Shown one piece after another: positions 40,151-48,239 of a DNA stretch of 51,821 nt. Each line of letters starts with the position of its first letter. Positions within the stretch are counted from its first letter, which is position 1. Below the pieces are notes generated by a model, which ran no database searches, had not been told where the DNA came from, and saw only the letters and a list, made by a program, of their open reading frames with translations. The position numbers were made by a program, and so were the translations under genes. Origin of the DNA: Streptomyces sp. JJ38 (lineage in GTDB: Bacteria; Actinomycetota; Actinomycetes; Streptomycetales; Streptomycetaceae). The stretch covers positions 1 through 51,821 of the forward strand of contig NZ_JABLSI010000037.1 in NCBI RefSeq assembly GCF_019303475.1. The letters run 5' to 3'.

Positions 40151-41284
40151 GTGAGCGACACCGAACACGTCCCCGGAGCCACCGACGTCCCCGACGTCCC
40201 CGACGTCCCCGACGTCCCCGACGTCCGCGACGTCCGCGACGAGGACGCCTTCGACGCCGCAGCCGTCGCCCGCTGGCTGCGTGAGCGCGCGGGGGACACG
40301 GCCGGGCTCGACGGTACGCCTCAGGTGCGGCAGTTCTCCGGCGGTGCCTCGAACCTCACCTACCTGCTGCGCTACCCCGACCGCGAGCTCATCCTGCGCC
40401 GCCCGCCGCACGGGCAGAAGGCGGGCGGCGCCCACGACATGGGCCGGGAGTACCGCATCCAGCGGCAGCTGGCGCCCGTCTTCCCGTTCGTGCCCGCCAT
40501 GGTGGCGTTCTGCGAGGACTCCTCGCTGCTCGGCTCGCCCTTCTACGTCATGGAACGCCTCACGGGGCACATCCCCCGCAAGGAGCTGCCGCGAGGCGTC
40601 GAGCTGACGCCCGGGCAGACCCGTGAGCTGTGCACCAACGTCCTCGACCTGCTCATCGACCTGCACGGTGTGGACCCGGCCGCCGCCGGGCTGACCGACC
40701 TCGGCAAGGGCGAGGGCTACGTCGGGCGGCAGGTCGCCGGCTGGTCGAGGCGCTACCGCGGGGCCAGGACGTGGAACGTGGGCTCTGCCGAGACGGTGAT
40801 GGAGTGGCTGGACGCCCACCAGCCCCCCGACCGCGGCGTCTGCCTCATCCACAACGACTTCCGCCTCGACAACGTCGTCCTGGACGCCGACGACCCGACC
40901 CGTCCCGTCGGGCTGCTCGACTGGGAGATGGCCACCCTCGGCGACCCGCTGATGGACCTCGGGGGCGCCCTGGCGTACTGGGTCGAGGCCGAGGACGGCC
41001 CCGCCTTCCGCCGCTTCCGCCGTCAGCCCACGCACCTGCCCGGGATGCTGACGCGCGCGGAGGCCGTCGCCTACTACACCTCCCGCACGGGACTGGAACT
41101 CACCGAGCGGGAGTGGGCGTTCTACGAGGTCTTCGGCGTTTTCCGGCTCGCCGTCATCTGCCAGCAGATCTACTACCGCTACCACCACCGGCAGACCACC
41201 AACCCGGCCTTCCGGCACCTGTGGCTCGCCACCCGCATGCTGGAGCGGCGCTGCCACCGCGTCATGCGGCGGGCCGACGGCTGA
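40151..41284 (+). CDS. Aminoglycoside-phosphotransferase-family kinase (ACAD10/11 kinase-domain type)
   Basis: This 377-aa protein has the protein-kinase-like fold of the APH family. The catalytic loop is HNDFRLDN (His234, Asp236, Asn241) and the metal-binding Asp is Asp257 in LLDWEMATLGDPLMDLG. The segment FSGGASNLTYLLRY near the N-terminus is the nucleotide-binding loop. Next to an ACAD10/11-like dehydrogenase, the natural reading is a kinase for 4-hydroxyacyl-CoA, as in the fused human protein and in bacterial levulinate operons, rather than antibiotic resistance. GTG at 40151 has GGAGG 5 nt upstream. The N-terminal tail contains DVP/DVR repeats. Confidence 0.85.
   Translation: MSDTEHVPGATDVPDVPDVPDVPDVRDVRDEDAFDAAAVARWLRERAGDTAGLDGTPQVRQFSGGASNLTYLLRYPDRELILRRPPHGQKAGGAHDMGREYRIQRQLAPVFPFVPAMVAFCEDSSLLGSPFYVMERLTGHIPRKELPRGVELTPGQTRELCTNVLDLLIDLHGVDPAAAGLTDLGKGEGYVGRQVAGWSRRYRGARTWNVGSAETVMEWLDAHQPPDRGVCLIHNDFRLDNVVLDADDPTRPVGLLDWEMATLGDPLMDLGGALAYWVEAEDGPAFRRFRRQPTHLPGMLTRAEAVAYYTSRTGLELTEREWAFYEVFGVFRLAVICQQIYYRYHHRQTTNPAFRHLWLATRMLERRCHRVMRRADG
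40184..40237 (+). repeat. 9-bp tandem repeat in the kinase gene
   Basis: Six in-frame copies of GACGTCC(C/G)C begin at 40184. The first four encode Asp-Val-Pro and the last two Asp-Val-Arg. They form a spacer-like N-terminal tail before the kinase fold, and copy number could vary without a frameshift. Confidence 0.9.
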
Positions 41285-41701
41285 GCGTGCCGCCCCCGCT
41301 CCGGCGCGGCGAGGCCGCCTCCGGGGCCGTCGCGCCGCGCCCGTGGCGTGCGGGCGCCAAGCGGCAGCCCTGCCTGCCCGTTATCGGGATTGTTCTGTTT
41401 CGGTGGCGGACGCATGGCGTTGGCCGTCACGGCCAGGGCCATGGACGCCGTGGCATCGGCGGAGGTGGGGGTGACACGCCCCCGCCTGGGGGCGGGGCTT
41501 TGGGGATGGCTCCCGGAAGTTCCTGCTGCGTCGCCGGACGCGGTGGTGCACGTGCCTGGGGGCTGCCCCGGAGCCGGGGCAGCCGTCGGCCGGGTTCGCG
41601 GTGGAGCGCTCGCAAGCGGAGCCGGTGTGCGCGTTCGGCGCCTCGGGCAGGTCCAGGCCTGGGGCTTCGGCTTCAGCGCCTTCTGCCTCAGCCAGGACCC
41701 T
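41285..41701. other. Intergenic stretch with several hairpins
   Basis: No convincing gene is seen. Two hairpins are clear: CGCCCCC (41476-41482) with GGGGGCG (41487-41493), and GGCTGCCCC (41561-41569) with GGGGCAGCC (41576-41584). The plus-strand frame from 41414 is open but not protein-like. The stretch looks like the GC-rich filler often found after Streptomyces genes. Confidence 0.45.
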
Positions 41702-41760
41702 CCCCGTGACGTGAGAGGGGCGCGCCGGGAGCCCCGGCGCGCCCCTCTCACGTCACGGGG
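41702..41760. terminator. 28-bp perfect hairpin, bidirectional terminator
   Basis: Bases 41702-41729 are exactly complementary to 41733-41760, with a 3-nt loop. It lies 10 nt beyond the DedA stop (minus strand) and downstream of the kinase operon (plus strand), and should end transcription from both. Confidence 0.9.
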
Positions 41761-41769
41761 ACGGAGGGC

Positions 41770-42426
41770 TCACGAGCGCCGGTGCCGGCCGGAGGCGGGC
41801 TTCATGCGCTTGGCCAGGAAGACGGCGACGGCCAGCACGGCGAGCGCGAGCACCACCTTGGAGAGCACGCCCACGTAGTTCTCGACGACGTGCCACTGGT
41901 CGCCGAGCCAGTAACCGGCCATGACCAGCACCGTGTTCCAGATCGCGCTGCCCAGGCTCGTCAGGATCAGGAACGTGGGCACCGGCATGCGTTCCACGCC
42001 CGCCGGAACGGAGATGAGGCTGCGGAAGACGGGCACCATCCGGCCCATGAAGACCGCCTTCCGGCCGTGCTTGGCGAACCATGCCTCCGTCTTCTCCAGG
42101 TCGGAGGTCTTCACCAGGGGAAGGCGCTCCCACACCGCGTACATGCGTTCCCGTCCCAGCAGCGCCCCGATCCAGTACAGGGCGACCGCGCCGACGACCG
42201 AGCCGAGCGTCGTCCAGAACAGCGCCGAGGCCAGGGACAGGACACCCTGACCCGCGGCGAAGCCGGTGAGCGGGAGGATGACCTCGCTCGGCAGCGGCGG
42301 GAAGAGGTTCTCCAGCGCGATGGCCAGACCGGCCCCGGGGCCGCCCATGGTTTCCACCAGGCCGGTGGCCCAACCCGCGATGCCACCGGTGGGCTCGCCT
42401 TCCAGAGCCAGGTTCACGGAGTGCAT
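41770..42426 (-). CDS. DedA family membrane protein
   Basis: This 218-aa protein is a DedA/SNARE-associated (VTT-domain) membrane protein. The family moves lipids such as undecaprenyl phosphate across the membrane and supports membrane homeostasis. Family motifs are ENLFPPLPSEVILPLTG (residues about 39-55, with the conserved Glu/Pro re-entrant segment), FMGRMVPVFRSLISVPAG (about 126-143, with the functional Arg) and GSAIWNTVLVMAGYWLG. About five hydrophobic segments are present, with a basic tail. ATG at 42426 has AAAGG 6 nt upstream. The gene is divergent from the response regulator. Confidence 0.92.
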   Translation of the reverse strand: MHSVNLALEGEPTGGIAGWATGLVETMGGPGAGLAIALENLFPPLPSEVILPLTGFAAGQGVLSLASALFWTTLGSVVGAVALYWIGALLGRERMYAVWERLPLVKTSDLEKTEAWFAKHGRKAVFMGRMVPVFRSLISVPAGVERMPVPTFLILTSLGSAIWNTVLVMAGYWLGDQWHVVENYVGVLSKVVLALAVLAVAVFLAKRMKPASGRHRRS

Positions 42427-42707
42427 GTACAGCCTTTACGAGTCGAGGTCGGGCCTTTACCGTGCCCGAACCTACGGGGCGCGCCGTGGCGCCCGCGACC
42501 GGGGTGGCCACCGAGGCGGGGTGGGGTTCCCCCGAGCCCAAACGAAGGACCACCGACGGCAGTTCCCCGCCGGCGGCCGGAGCCGTGGCCGAGGCCGTGG
42601 CGGGAGCGGCGGCCGGAGCCGTGGCCGCAGGAGGCCGGACACGAGCACGGGCGCCCGCTCCCCGGGCGGAAAAGCGGAAAAGCCGGACGCGGCGACTTAG
42701 GCAGTCC
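42427..42707. promoter_or_regulatory. Divergent promoter region of dedA and the response regulator
   Basis: These 281 bases contain no gene. A GCCTTTAC element occurs twice near the dedA end (about 42434-42462) and may be regulatory. The rest is a Gly/Ala-codon-like, low-complexity stretch (about 42575-42635) that is open in the regulator's frame but lacks a start with a ribosome-binding site. Confidence 0.4.
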
Positions 42708-42719
42708 TACGCTGAGTGC
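42708..42719 (+). promoter_or_regulatory. -10 box for a leaderless response-regulator mRNA
   Basis: TACGCT (42708-42713) is followed by 6 nt and then the GTG start. The same geometry is found at 43219 and 37983. The -35 region is weak. Confidence 0.5.
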
Positions 42720-43181
42720 GTGGCAGGAGCATCCGGCCGGGTGCTGGTGGTCGACGACAGCACGGTGATCCGGCAGCTGATCAGGGTGAACCTCGAACTG
42801 GACGGGTTCGAGGTGCTGACGGCTGCCGACGGAGCCGAGTGCCTCGACGTCGTCCATCACGTGTGCCCCGACGTGATCACCCTCGACGTGACGATGCCCC
42901 GGCTGGACGGGCTGCGCACCGCCGAGCGACTGCACGCCGACCCCCGGACCCGGAGCATCCCCGTCGCCATCGTCAGCGCCTGCAGTCAGCTCGGGGCCGG
43001 ACGGGGCGTGGACGCGTTCCTGGCCAAGCCCTTCGAGCCGGCGGAGCTGGTGCGGCTCGTGCGTCGGCTGCGCCAGGGCGGCCCGGCGCCGGGCCCGCCC
43101 CTGCCGCCCGGGGTGCCGGCCCAGCTTCCTCCGTCACCGTCCGTGGCGGGGGATGCGGAATCCGTGGTCCGGCGTCCCTGA
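42720..43181 (+). CDS. Single-domain response regulator
   Basis: This 153-aa protein is essentially one receiver domain. Acidic pair Asp12/Asp13 (VVDDS), phospho-acceptor Asp56 in ITLDVTMPRLDG, and Lys103 in FLAKPFEP are all in place, so phosphorylation is expected. The remaining 45 residues form a Pro-rich tail without a DNA-binding domain, so it must act through protein contacts. The GTG at 42720 is chosen from the domain boundary and the -10 box 6 nt before it; no ribosome-binding site is present. No kinase is adjacent. Its position ahead of the lysA/thr genes and rho is a conserved Streptomyces arrangement. Confidence 0.88.
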   Translation: MAGASGRVLVVDDSTVIRQLIRVNLELDGFEVLTAADGAECLDVVHHVCPDVITLDVTMPRLDGLRTAERLHADPRTRSIPVAIVSACSQLGAGRGVDAFLAKPFEPAELVRLVRRLRQGGPAPGPPLPPGVPAQLPPSPSVAGDAESVVRRP

Positions 43182-43193
43182 GGCTGAAACGGA

Positions 43194-43230
43194 TTGGCTC
43201 GCCCAGCCCTCCTCTCCTTACGCTGACCTC
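43194..43230 (+). promoter_or_regulatory. Promoter for a leaderless ArgRS-like mRNA
   Basis: TTGGCT (43194-43199) and TACGCT (43219-43224) are 19 nt apart. Six bases then separate the -10 box from the GTG at 43231. There is no ribosome-binding site, so translation is probably leaderless. Confidence 0.55.
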
Positions 43231-44013
43231 GTGACCCCCGCGCAGCTCTCCCGCACCGTGCGGCACGCGTGGTGCCGTGCCGTCGCCGACGGGGCGCTAC
43301 CCGCACGCGCCGGGCTGCCCGACCGGGTCACCCTGCGCCGCCCCCCGCACGGCGACGCCGACTACGCCTCCAACCTCGCGCTGCGTCTCGCCCCCGGCAC
43401 CGGCCGCAGTCCGGCCGACGTCGCCGCCGTCCTGCGTGAGCGGCTGGCGGCCGAACCCGGCATCGCCCGGGTCGAGGTCGCGGGGCCCGGTTTCCTCAAC
43501 ATCACCGTGCGCGACGCGCACACCGCCGTCCTCGCCGAGCTCCTGGCCCGGCCCCGGCCCGCGAGGCTGCCGGAGGACCCGGCACGCGACGCCCGGCGTT
43601 GGGGCGAGCTCACCGGCGCCCCCGTGAACCACGAGCGGCGCGCCGCGAACCCGCTCTTCCGGGTGCAGTACGCGCACTCACGCGCCCGTGCGCTCCGCGC
43701 GGGCGCCCACGCGCTCGGCTTCGGAGCCGAGCCCGGTCCCGCCCCCGGCGCACCCGAGGCGGCCCTGGGCGCGCTGCTGGCCGAGGCCGACCGCGTCACG
43801 GCCACCGGGGACGGCGAGGCCCTGGCCCGGTACCTGCTCCGCGTCGCCGACGCCTTCCTGGACGTGCTGTACGGGCCCCGGGCCGTGCTGCCCCCGGGAG
43901 ACGAGAAACCCGAGGCCGCCCACCGCGCCCGGCTGGCCCTCGCCGAGGCCGCCGGGACGGTGCTGGCCGGCGGCCTGACCCAGCTCGGCATCAGCGCACC
44001 CGACCACCTCTGA
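43231..44013 (+). CDS. Arginyl-tRNA-synthetase-like protein lacking the catalytic core
   Basis: This 260-aa protein combines two end pieces of arginyl-tRNA synthetase. The N-terminal Add-1-like domain contains DADYASNLALRLA and VEVAGPGFLNITV (residues about 45-95). A C-terminal DALR anticodon-binding domain begins at VQYAHSRARALRAGA. The whole Rossmann catalytic core with HIGH- and KMSKS-like motifs is missing, so it cannot charge tRNA. It lies 18 nt before lysA. In related actinobacteria a full argS precedes lysA, so this looks like a trimmed paralogue kept in the ancestral place. It may bind tRNA and sense or regulate the lysine pathway, but that is a guess. Confidence 0.85.
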   Translation: MTPAQLSRTVRHAWCRAVADGALPARAGLPDRVTLRRPPHGDADYASNLALRLAPGTGRSPADVAAVLRERLAAEPGIARVEVAGPGFLNITVRDAHTAVLAELLARPRPARLPEDPARDARRWGELTGAPVNHERRAANPLFRVQYAHSRARALRAGAHALGFGAEPGPAPGAPEAALGALLAEADRVTATGDGEALARYLLRVADAFLDVLYGPRAVLPPGDEKPEAAHRARLALAEAAGTVLAGGLTQLGISAPDHL

Positions 44014-44031
44014 GGGGAATCAGAGCACGCC

Positions 44032-45423
44032 ATGAGCCGTTCCGCCCACCCCGCCGGGCCCCGTCACGCCGACGTGCTGCCCGAGGGCCACTACATGCCG
44101 CCGCCCGCCGACCTCAACGCCCTCGACGCGCACATCTGGTCCCGGACGACCACCCGTGACGAGCGCGGAGTGCTCACCGTCGGCGGGAAGAGCGTCCTCG
44201 ACCTGGCCGCCGAGTTCGGCACCCCGGCCTTCTTCCTCGACGAGGCCGACTTCCGGGCCCGCTGCCGGGCCTGGCGCGACGCCTTCGGCGAGGACGCCGA
44301 CGTCTTCTACGCGGGCAAGGCGTTCCTGTGCCGGGCCGTCGTGCGCTGGCTGCGCGAGGAGGGCCTGAACCTCGACGTGTGCTCGGGCGGCGAGCTGGCC
44401 ACCGCCCTGGCCGCCGGGATGCCGCCGGAGCGCATCGCGCTGCACGGCAACAACAAGTCCACCGCCGAGCTGCGCCGCGCCGTCGAGGCCGGGGTGGGCC
44501 GCATCGTCGTCGACTCCTTCCAGGAGATCGCCCGCGTCGCCCACCTGGCCGGGGAGCTGGGCCGCCGCCAGCGCGTCCAGATCCGGGTGACGGTCGGGGT
44601 CGAGGCGCACACCCACGAGTTCATCGCCACCGCGCACGAGGACCAGAAGTTCGGCATCCCCCTCGCCGAGGGGCAGGCGGCCGAGGCGGTGCGCCGGGCG
44701 CTCAAGCTGGACGCGCTGGAGCTCGTGGGCATCCACTCCCACATCGGCTCCCAGATCTTCGACACCTCCGGCTTCGAGGTGGCCGCGCACCGCGTCGTCT
44801 CGCTGCTGCGGGACGTGCGTGACGAGCACGGCGTGGAGCTGCCGGAGATCGACCTCGGCGGCGGGCTCGGCATCGCCTACACCGCCGAGGACGACCCGAG
44901 CGATCCGGCGGACATCGCGGCCTCGCTCAACGCGATCGTGCGCCGCGAGTGCGAGCTGGCCGGGCTCGCGGTGCCGCGGCTGTCCGTGGAGCCGGGCCGT
45001 GCCATCTCCGGTCCGACGACGTTCACCCTCTACGAGGTGGGCACGGTCAAGCCGCTGCCCCACCTGCGCACGTACGTGAGCGTGGACGGCGGCATGTCGG
45101 ACAACATCCGCACCGCGCTCTACGACGCCGAGTACACCGTCGCGCTCGCCTCCCGCACCTCCACCGCGGAGCCGATGCTCGCCCGGGTGGTGGGCAAGCA
45201 CTGCGAAAGCGGCGATATCGTCGTGCGTGACGCCTTCCTCCCCGCCGACCTCGCCCCCGGCGACCTGCTGGCCGTACCGGCCACCGGTGCCTACTGCCGG
45301 TCGATGGCCAGCAACTACAACCACGTGCCGCGCCCGCCCGTCGTCGCGGTGGCGGACGGCGCCGCCCGGGTCATCGTCCGCAGGGAGACGGAGGAGGACC
45401 TGCTGCGTCTCGACGTGGGCTGA
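44032..45423 (+). CDS. lysA: Diaminopimelate decarboxylase
   Basis: This 463-aa PLP enzyme converts meso-diaminopimelate to lysine, the last step of lysine synthesis. It has the PLP lysine Lys96 in FYAGKAF, HSHIGSQ, the glycine-rich phosphate-binding segment DLGGGLGIAY, EPGRAISGP, and catalytic Cys391 in GKHCESGD. Length and motifs match the actinobacterial enzyme. ATG at 44032 follows the ArgRS-like gene by 18 nt with a GGGGAA-type site, so the two are likely co-transcribed. The homoserine dehydrogenase gene starts 125 nt after its stop. Confidence 0.96.
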   Translation: MSRSAHPAGPRHADVLPEGHYMPPPADLNALDAHIWSRTTTRDERGVLTVGGKSVLDLAAEFGTPAFFLDEADFRARCRAWRDAFGEDADVFYAGKAFLCRAVVRWLREEGLNLDVCSGGELATALAAGMPPERIALHGNNKSTAELRRAVEAGVGRIVVDSFQEIARVAHLAGELGRRQRVQIRVTVGVEAHTHEFIATAHEDQKFGIPLAEGQAAEAVRRALKLDALELVGIHSHIGSQIFDTSGFEVAAHRVVSLLRDVRDEHGVELPEIDLGGGLGIAYTAEDDPSDPADIAASLNAIVRRECELAGLAVPRLSVEPGRAISGPTTFTLYEVGTVKPLPHLRTYVSVDGGMSDNIRTALYDAEYTVALASRTSTAEPMLARVVGKHCESGDIVVRDAFLPADLAPGDLLAVPATGAYCRSMASNYNHVPRPPVVAVADGAARVIVRRETEEDLLRLDVG

Positions 45424-45548
45424 GCAGAGTCCGCGCGGAGGAGCGGAACACACCGTGAGAACGACGTTTCACATGCTGGACCTCAGGGGGAATACCCGGT
45501 CCGGTGGGTGAGACTTGTAGCACCGACATCGACGAGAGACGAGGTCAG
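45424..45548 (+). promoter_or_regulatory. lysA-hom gap with possible hom promoter
   Basis: These 125 bases have no terminator-like hairpin. TAGCAC near 45517-45522 could be a -10 box. A GGGGGAAT element (45486-45493) resembles the -35 of SigR-type promoters, but no matching -10 is at the right distance. The ribosome-binding site before hom is GAGG. Confidence 0.3.
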
Positions 45549-46850
45549 ATGATGCGTACGCGTCCGCTGAGGGTAGCGCTGCTTGGCTGTGGAGTCGTGG
45601 GCTCCGAGGTGGCGCGCCTGATGACGACGCACGCGGACGACCTCGCGGCCCGCATCGGCGCCCCGGTCGAGCTGGCCGGGATCGCCGTGCGGCGGCCCGA
45701 CCGGGTGCGGGCGGGCGTGCCCGAGCACCTGATCACCACGGACGCCCGGGCCCTCGTCACCCGGGAGGACGTCGACGTCGTCGTGGAGGTGATCGGCGGG
45801 CTGGAACCGGCCCGTGCGTTGATCACCGCCGCGTTCGAGAGCGGCGCCAGCGTGGTGTCGGCCAACAAGGCGCTGCTCGCCGAGGACGGCCCGACGTTGC
45901 ACAAGGCGGCCGAGAAACACGGCGCCGACCTCTACTTCGAGGCCGCCGTCGCGGGCGCCATCCCGCTGGTGCGGCCGCTGCGCGAGTCGCTGGCCGGGGA
46001 CACCGTCAACCGGGTGCTCGGCATCGTCAACGGCACCACCAACTTCATCCTCGACCGGATGGACACCCAGGGCTCGGGTTACTCCGAGGCCCTGGACGAG
46101 GCCACCGCGCTCGGCTACGCCGAGGCCGACCCGACTGCCGACATCGAGGGCTTCGACGCCGCCGCCAAGGCGGCCATCCTCGCGGGCATCGCCTTCCACA
46201 CCCGGGTGGGCCTGGACGACGTGCACCGCGAGGGCATCACCGAGGTCACCGCCGCCGACATGGCCTCCGCCCGCCGCATGGGCTGCACCGTCAAGCTGCT
46301 GGCCATCTGCGAGCGCGCCGCGGACGGGCGCAGCGTCACCGCCCGCGTCCACCCGGCGATGATCCCGCTCAGCCACCCGCTGGCCTCCGTCCACGAGGCG
46401 TACAACGCGGTCTTCGTGGAGGCCGAGGCGGCCGGGCAGCTCATGTTCTACGGCCCCGGCGCGGGCGGCTCGCCCACCGCCTCGGCCGTGCTGGGCGACC
46501 TGGTCGCCGCCTGCCGCAACAAGCTGAGCGGCGCGCGCGGGCCGGGGGAGTCGGCCTACAGCCGGCTGCCGGTCAGCCCGATGGGCGAGGTCGTCACGCG
46601 GTACCACATCAGCCTGGACGTCGCCGACAAGTCCGGCGTCCTCGCCCAGTGCGCCCTCGTCTTCGCGGAGCACGGGGTGTCGATCGACACCGTCCGCCAG
46701 CAGGGCAAGGACGGCGTCGACGGCGAGGCCTCCCTCGTCGTCGTCACCCACCGGGCAACCGACGCCGCGCTGGGCGCGACCGTCGAGGCACTGCGCCGAC
46801 TGGACACCGTCCGCGGCGTGGCCAGCATCATGCGGGTCGAAGGGGAATGA
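45549..46850 (+). CDS. hom: Homoserine dehydrogenase
   Basis: This 433-aa enzyme reduces aspartate semialdehyde to homoserine, the entry to threonine and methionine synthesis. It shows the NAD(P) motif LLGCGVVGSEV, SANKALLAEDG, the catalytic-domain signature GIVNGTTNFILDRM and a TALGYAEADPTADIEGFD segment. A C-terminal ACT domain (about residues 355-430, starting YHISLDVADKSG) is the expected site of threonine feedback inhibition. The ATG at 45549 (or the next codon, also ATG) has GAGG 5-6 nt upstream. The gene is followed 5 nt later by thrC. Confidence 0.96.
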   Translation: MMRTRPLRVALLGCGVVGSEVARLMTTHADDLAARIGAPVELAGIAVRRPDRVRAGVPEHLITTDARALVTREDVDVVVEVIGGLEPARALITAAFESGASVVSANKALLAEDGPTLHKAAEKHGADLYFEAAVAGAIPLVRPLRESLAGDTVNRVLGIVNGTTNFILDRMDTQGSGYSEALDEATALGYAEADPTADIEGFDAAAKAAILAGIAFHTRVGLDDVHREGITEVTAADMASARRMGCTVKLLAICERAADGRSVTARVHPAMIPLSHPLASVHEAYNAVFVEAEAAGQLMFYGPGAGGSPTASAVLGDLVAACRNKLSGARGPGESAYSRLPVSPMGEVVTRYHISLDVADKSGVLAQCALVFAEHGVSIDTVRQQGKDGVDGEASLVVVTHRATDAALGATVEALRRLDTVRGVASIMRVEGE

Positions 46851-46855
46851 GAGAG

Positions 46856-47944
46856 ATGTCCGCAACCGTAGGCGCCCACCGCGCCGCCACCCACCAGTGG
46901 CGGGGCATCATCGAGGAGTACCGCGACCGGCTGCCGGTGAGCGACTCCACGCCGGTGGTCACCCTGGGGGAGGGCGGCACGCCGCTCGTGCACGCCCAGG
47001 TGCTCTCCGAGCGCACCGGGTGTGATGTGTATCTCAAAGTCGAGGGCGCCAACCCGACCGGCTCCTTCAAGGACCGGGGCATGACGATGGCCATCTCCCG
47101 GGCCAGGGAGGAGGGCGCCAAGGCCGTCATCTGCGCCTCCACCGGCAACACCTCCGCGTCCGCCGCCGCCTACGCGGTGCGCGCGCGCATGGTCTGCGCG
47201 GTGCTCGTGCCGCAGGGCAAGATCGCACTCGGGAAGATGGGCCAGGCTCTCGTCCACGGGGCGAAGATCCTCCAGGTCGAGGGCAACTTCGACGACTGCC
47301 TGAGCCTCGCCCGCGGGCTGTCCGACAACTACCCGGTCTCGCTGGTCAATTCGGTGAACCCGGTCCGCATCGAGGGGCAGAAGACGGCTGCCTTCGAGGT
47401 TGTCGACCGCCTGGGTGACGCCCCTGACGTGCATGTTCTGCCGGTGGGCAACGCAGGCAACATCACCGCCTACTGGAAGGGGTACCAGGAGTACGCCGCC
47501 GACGGGATGGCCTCCCGCACCCCCCGGATGTGGGGGTTCCAGGCCGCGGGCTCCGCCCCCATCGTCCGCGGCGAGCCCGTCAAGGACCCGCAGACGATCG
47601 CCACCGCGATTCGCATCGGCAACCCCGCCTCCTGGGCGTTCGCCGAGGCCGCGCGGGACGCCTCGGGCGGGCTCATCGACGAGGTGACCGACCGTCAGAT
47701 CCTCGCCGCCTACCGGCTGCTGTCCGCGCAGGAGGGCGTGTTCGTCGAGCCCGCCTCCGCCGCCTCCGTCGCCGGCCTGCTCAAGGCCGCAGAGCAGGGC
47801 CTGGTGGACACGGGCCAGCGCATCGTGTGCACCGTGACGGGCAATGGGCTCAAGGACCCCGACTGGGCCGTCGCCGGCGCCCCACAGCCGGTCACCGTCC
47901 CGGTCGACGCGGCGGCCGCCGCCGCCCGGCTCGGCCTGGCCTGA
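46856..47944 (+). CDS. thrC: Threonine synthase
   Basis: This 362-aa PLP enzyme makes threonine from phosphohomoserine. PLP attaches to Lys72 in NPTGSFKDRGM; ASTGNTSASAAAYA and PVGNAGNITAYWKGY are the phosphate- and cofactor-binding loops. The ATG at 46856 is chosen because AGGGGA lies 9 nt upstream. An in-frame ATG at 46847, overlapping the hom stop, has that site too close. It is translated close to hom, and the two probably form one message. Confidence 0.95.
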   Translation: MSATVGAHRAATHQWRGIIEEYRDRLPVSDSTPVVTLGEGGTPLVHAQVLSERTGCDVYLKVEGANPTGSFKDRGMTMAISRAREEGAKAVICASTGNTSASAAAYAVRARMVCAVLVPQGKIALGKMGQALVHGAKILQVEGNFDDCLSLARGLSDNYPVSLVNSVNPVRIEGQKTAAFEVVDRLGDAPDVHVLPVGNAGNITAYWKGYQEYAADGMASRTPRMWGFQAAGSAPIVRGEPVKDPQTIATAIRIGNPASWAFAEAARDASGGLIDEVTDRQILAAYRLLSAQEGVFVEPASAASVAGLLKAAEQGLVDTGQRIVCTVTGNGLKDPDWAVAGAPQPVTVPVDAAAAAARLGLA

Positions 47945-48239
47945 GTCCGGCCGTTCATCGCCTGACCAGCGCCTATTCCCGGATACGCGCAGTGCTCACA
48001 GCGACGGGTGCACGGGCTCGGCCACGACACGCATCGTGCGCCTCCCGTGCGCCCTGTGGAGCCACTGAACCTTCCTTCGATAGGCTGTTGTCATCCCCGC
48101 CCGTCGTGCACGCATGTGCCAAGGGCCACTGCCGCGCGCCGTCGCGGCCACCCAGGGAGCCGAACCCCACGTCGGCCGCCCCCGGGGGCAGTTCCATACT
48201 CACCGAGCACTTCCACCGACCAAGGAGAGTCATCGAGCG
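47945..48239 (+). promoter_or_regulatory. thrC-thrB gap with hairpin and likely thrB promoter
   Basis: A composite stem-loop lies at about 48010-48049 (GCACGGG with CCCGTGC outside, CACGA with TCGTG inside) and could terminate or attenuate the thrC message. TAGGCT at 48081-48086 is a good -10 box, placing a thrB start site near 48093, with a leader of about 147 nt. An open frame from 48114 continues in frame into thrB but has no ribosome-binding site. Confidence 0.5.

Noticed and set aside
40184..40237. CRISPR-like or regulatory repeat
   Set aside because: The 9-bp units are directly adjacent without spacers and encode in-frame DVP/DVR, so they are simple coding repeats.
38615..41257. An 880-codon minus-strand open frame
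   Set aside because: It is antisense to the ACAD/SDR/kinase operon, with no start signal or recognised domain.
40151..41284. Aminoglycoside resistance by the APH-family kinase
   Set aside because: The fold is APH-like, but the operon partners and the ACAD10/11-type kinase motifs point to acyl-CoA metabolism rather than drug modification.
42462..42719. N-terminal extension of the response regulator
   Set aside because: The extension is Ala/Gly/Arg low-complexity. The receiver fold begins right after the GTG at 42720, and a -10 box lies inside the extension.
48114..48239. 42-codon N-terminal extension of ThrB
   Set aside because: No ribosome-binding site precedes the ATG at 48114. Homoserine kinases begin close to the VRVRVPATSANLGPG motif, as they do from 48240.
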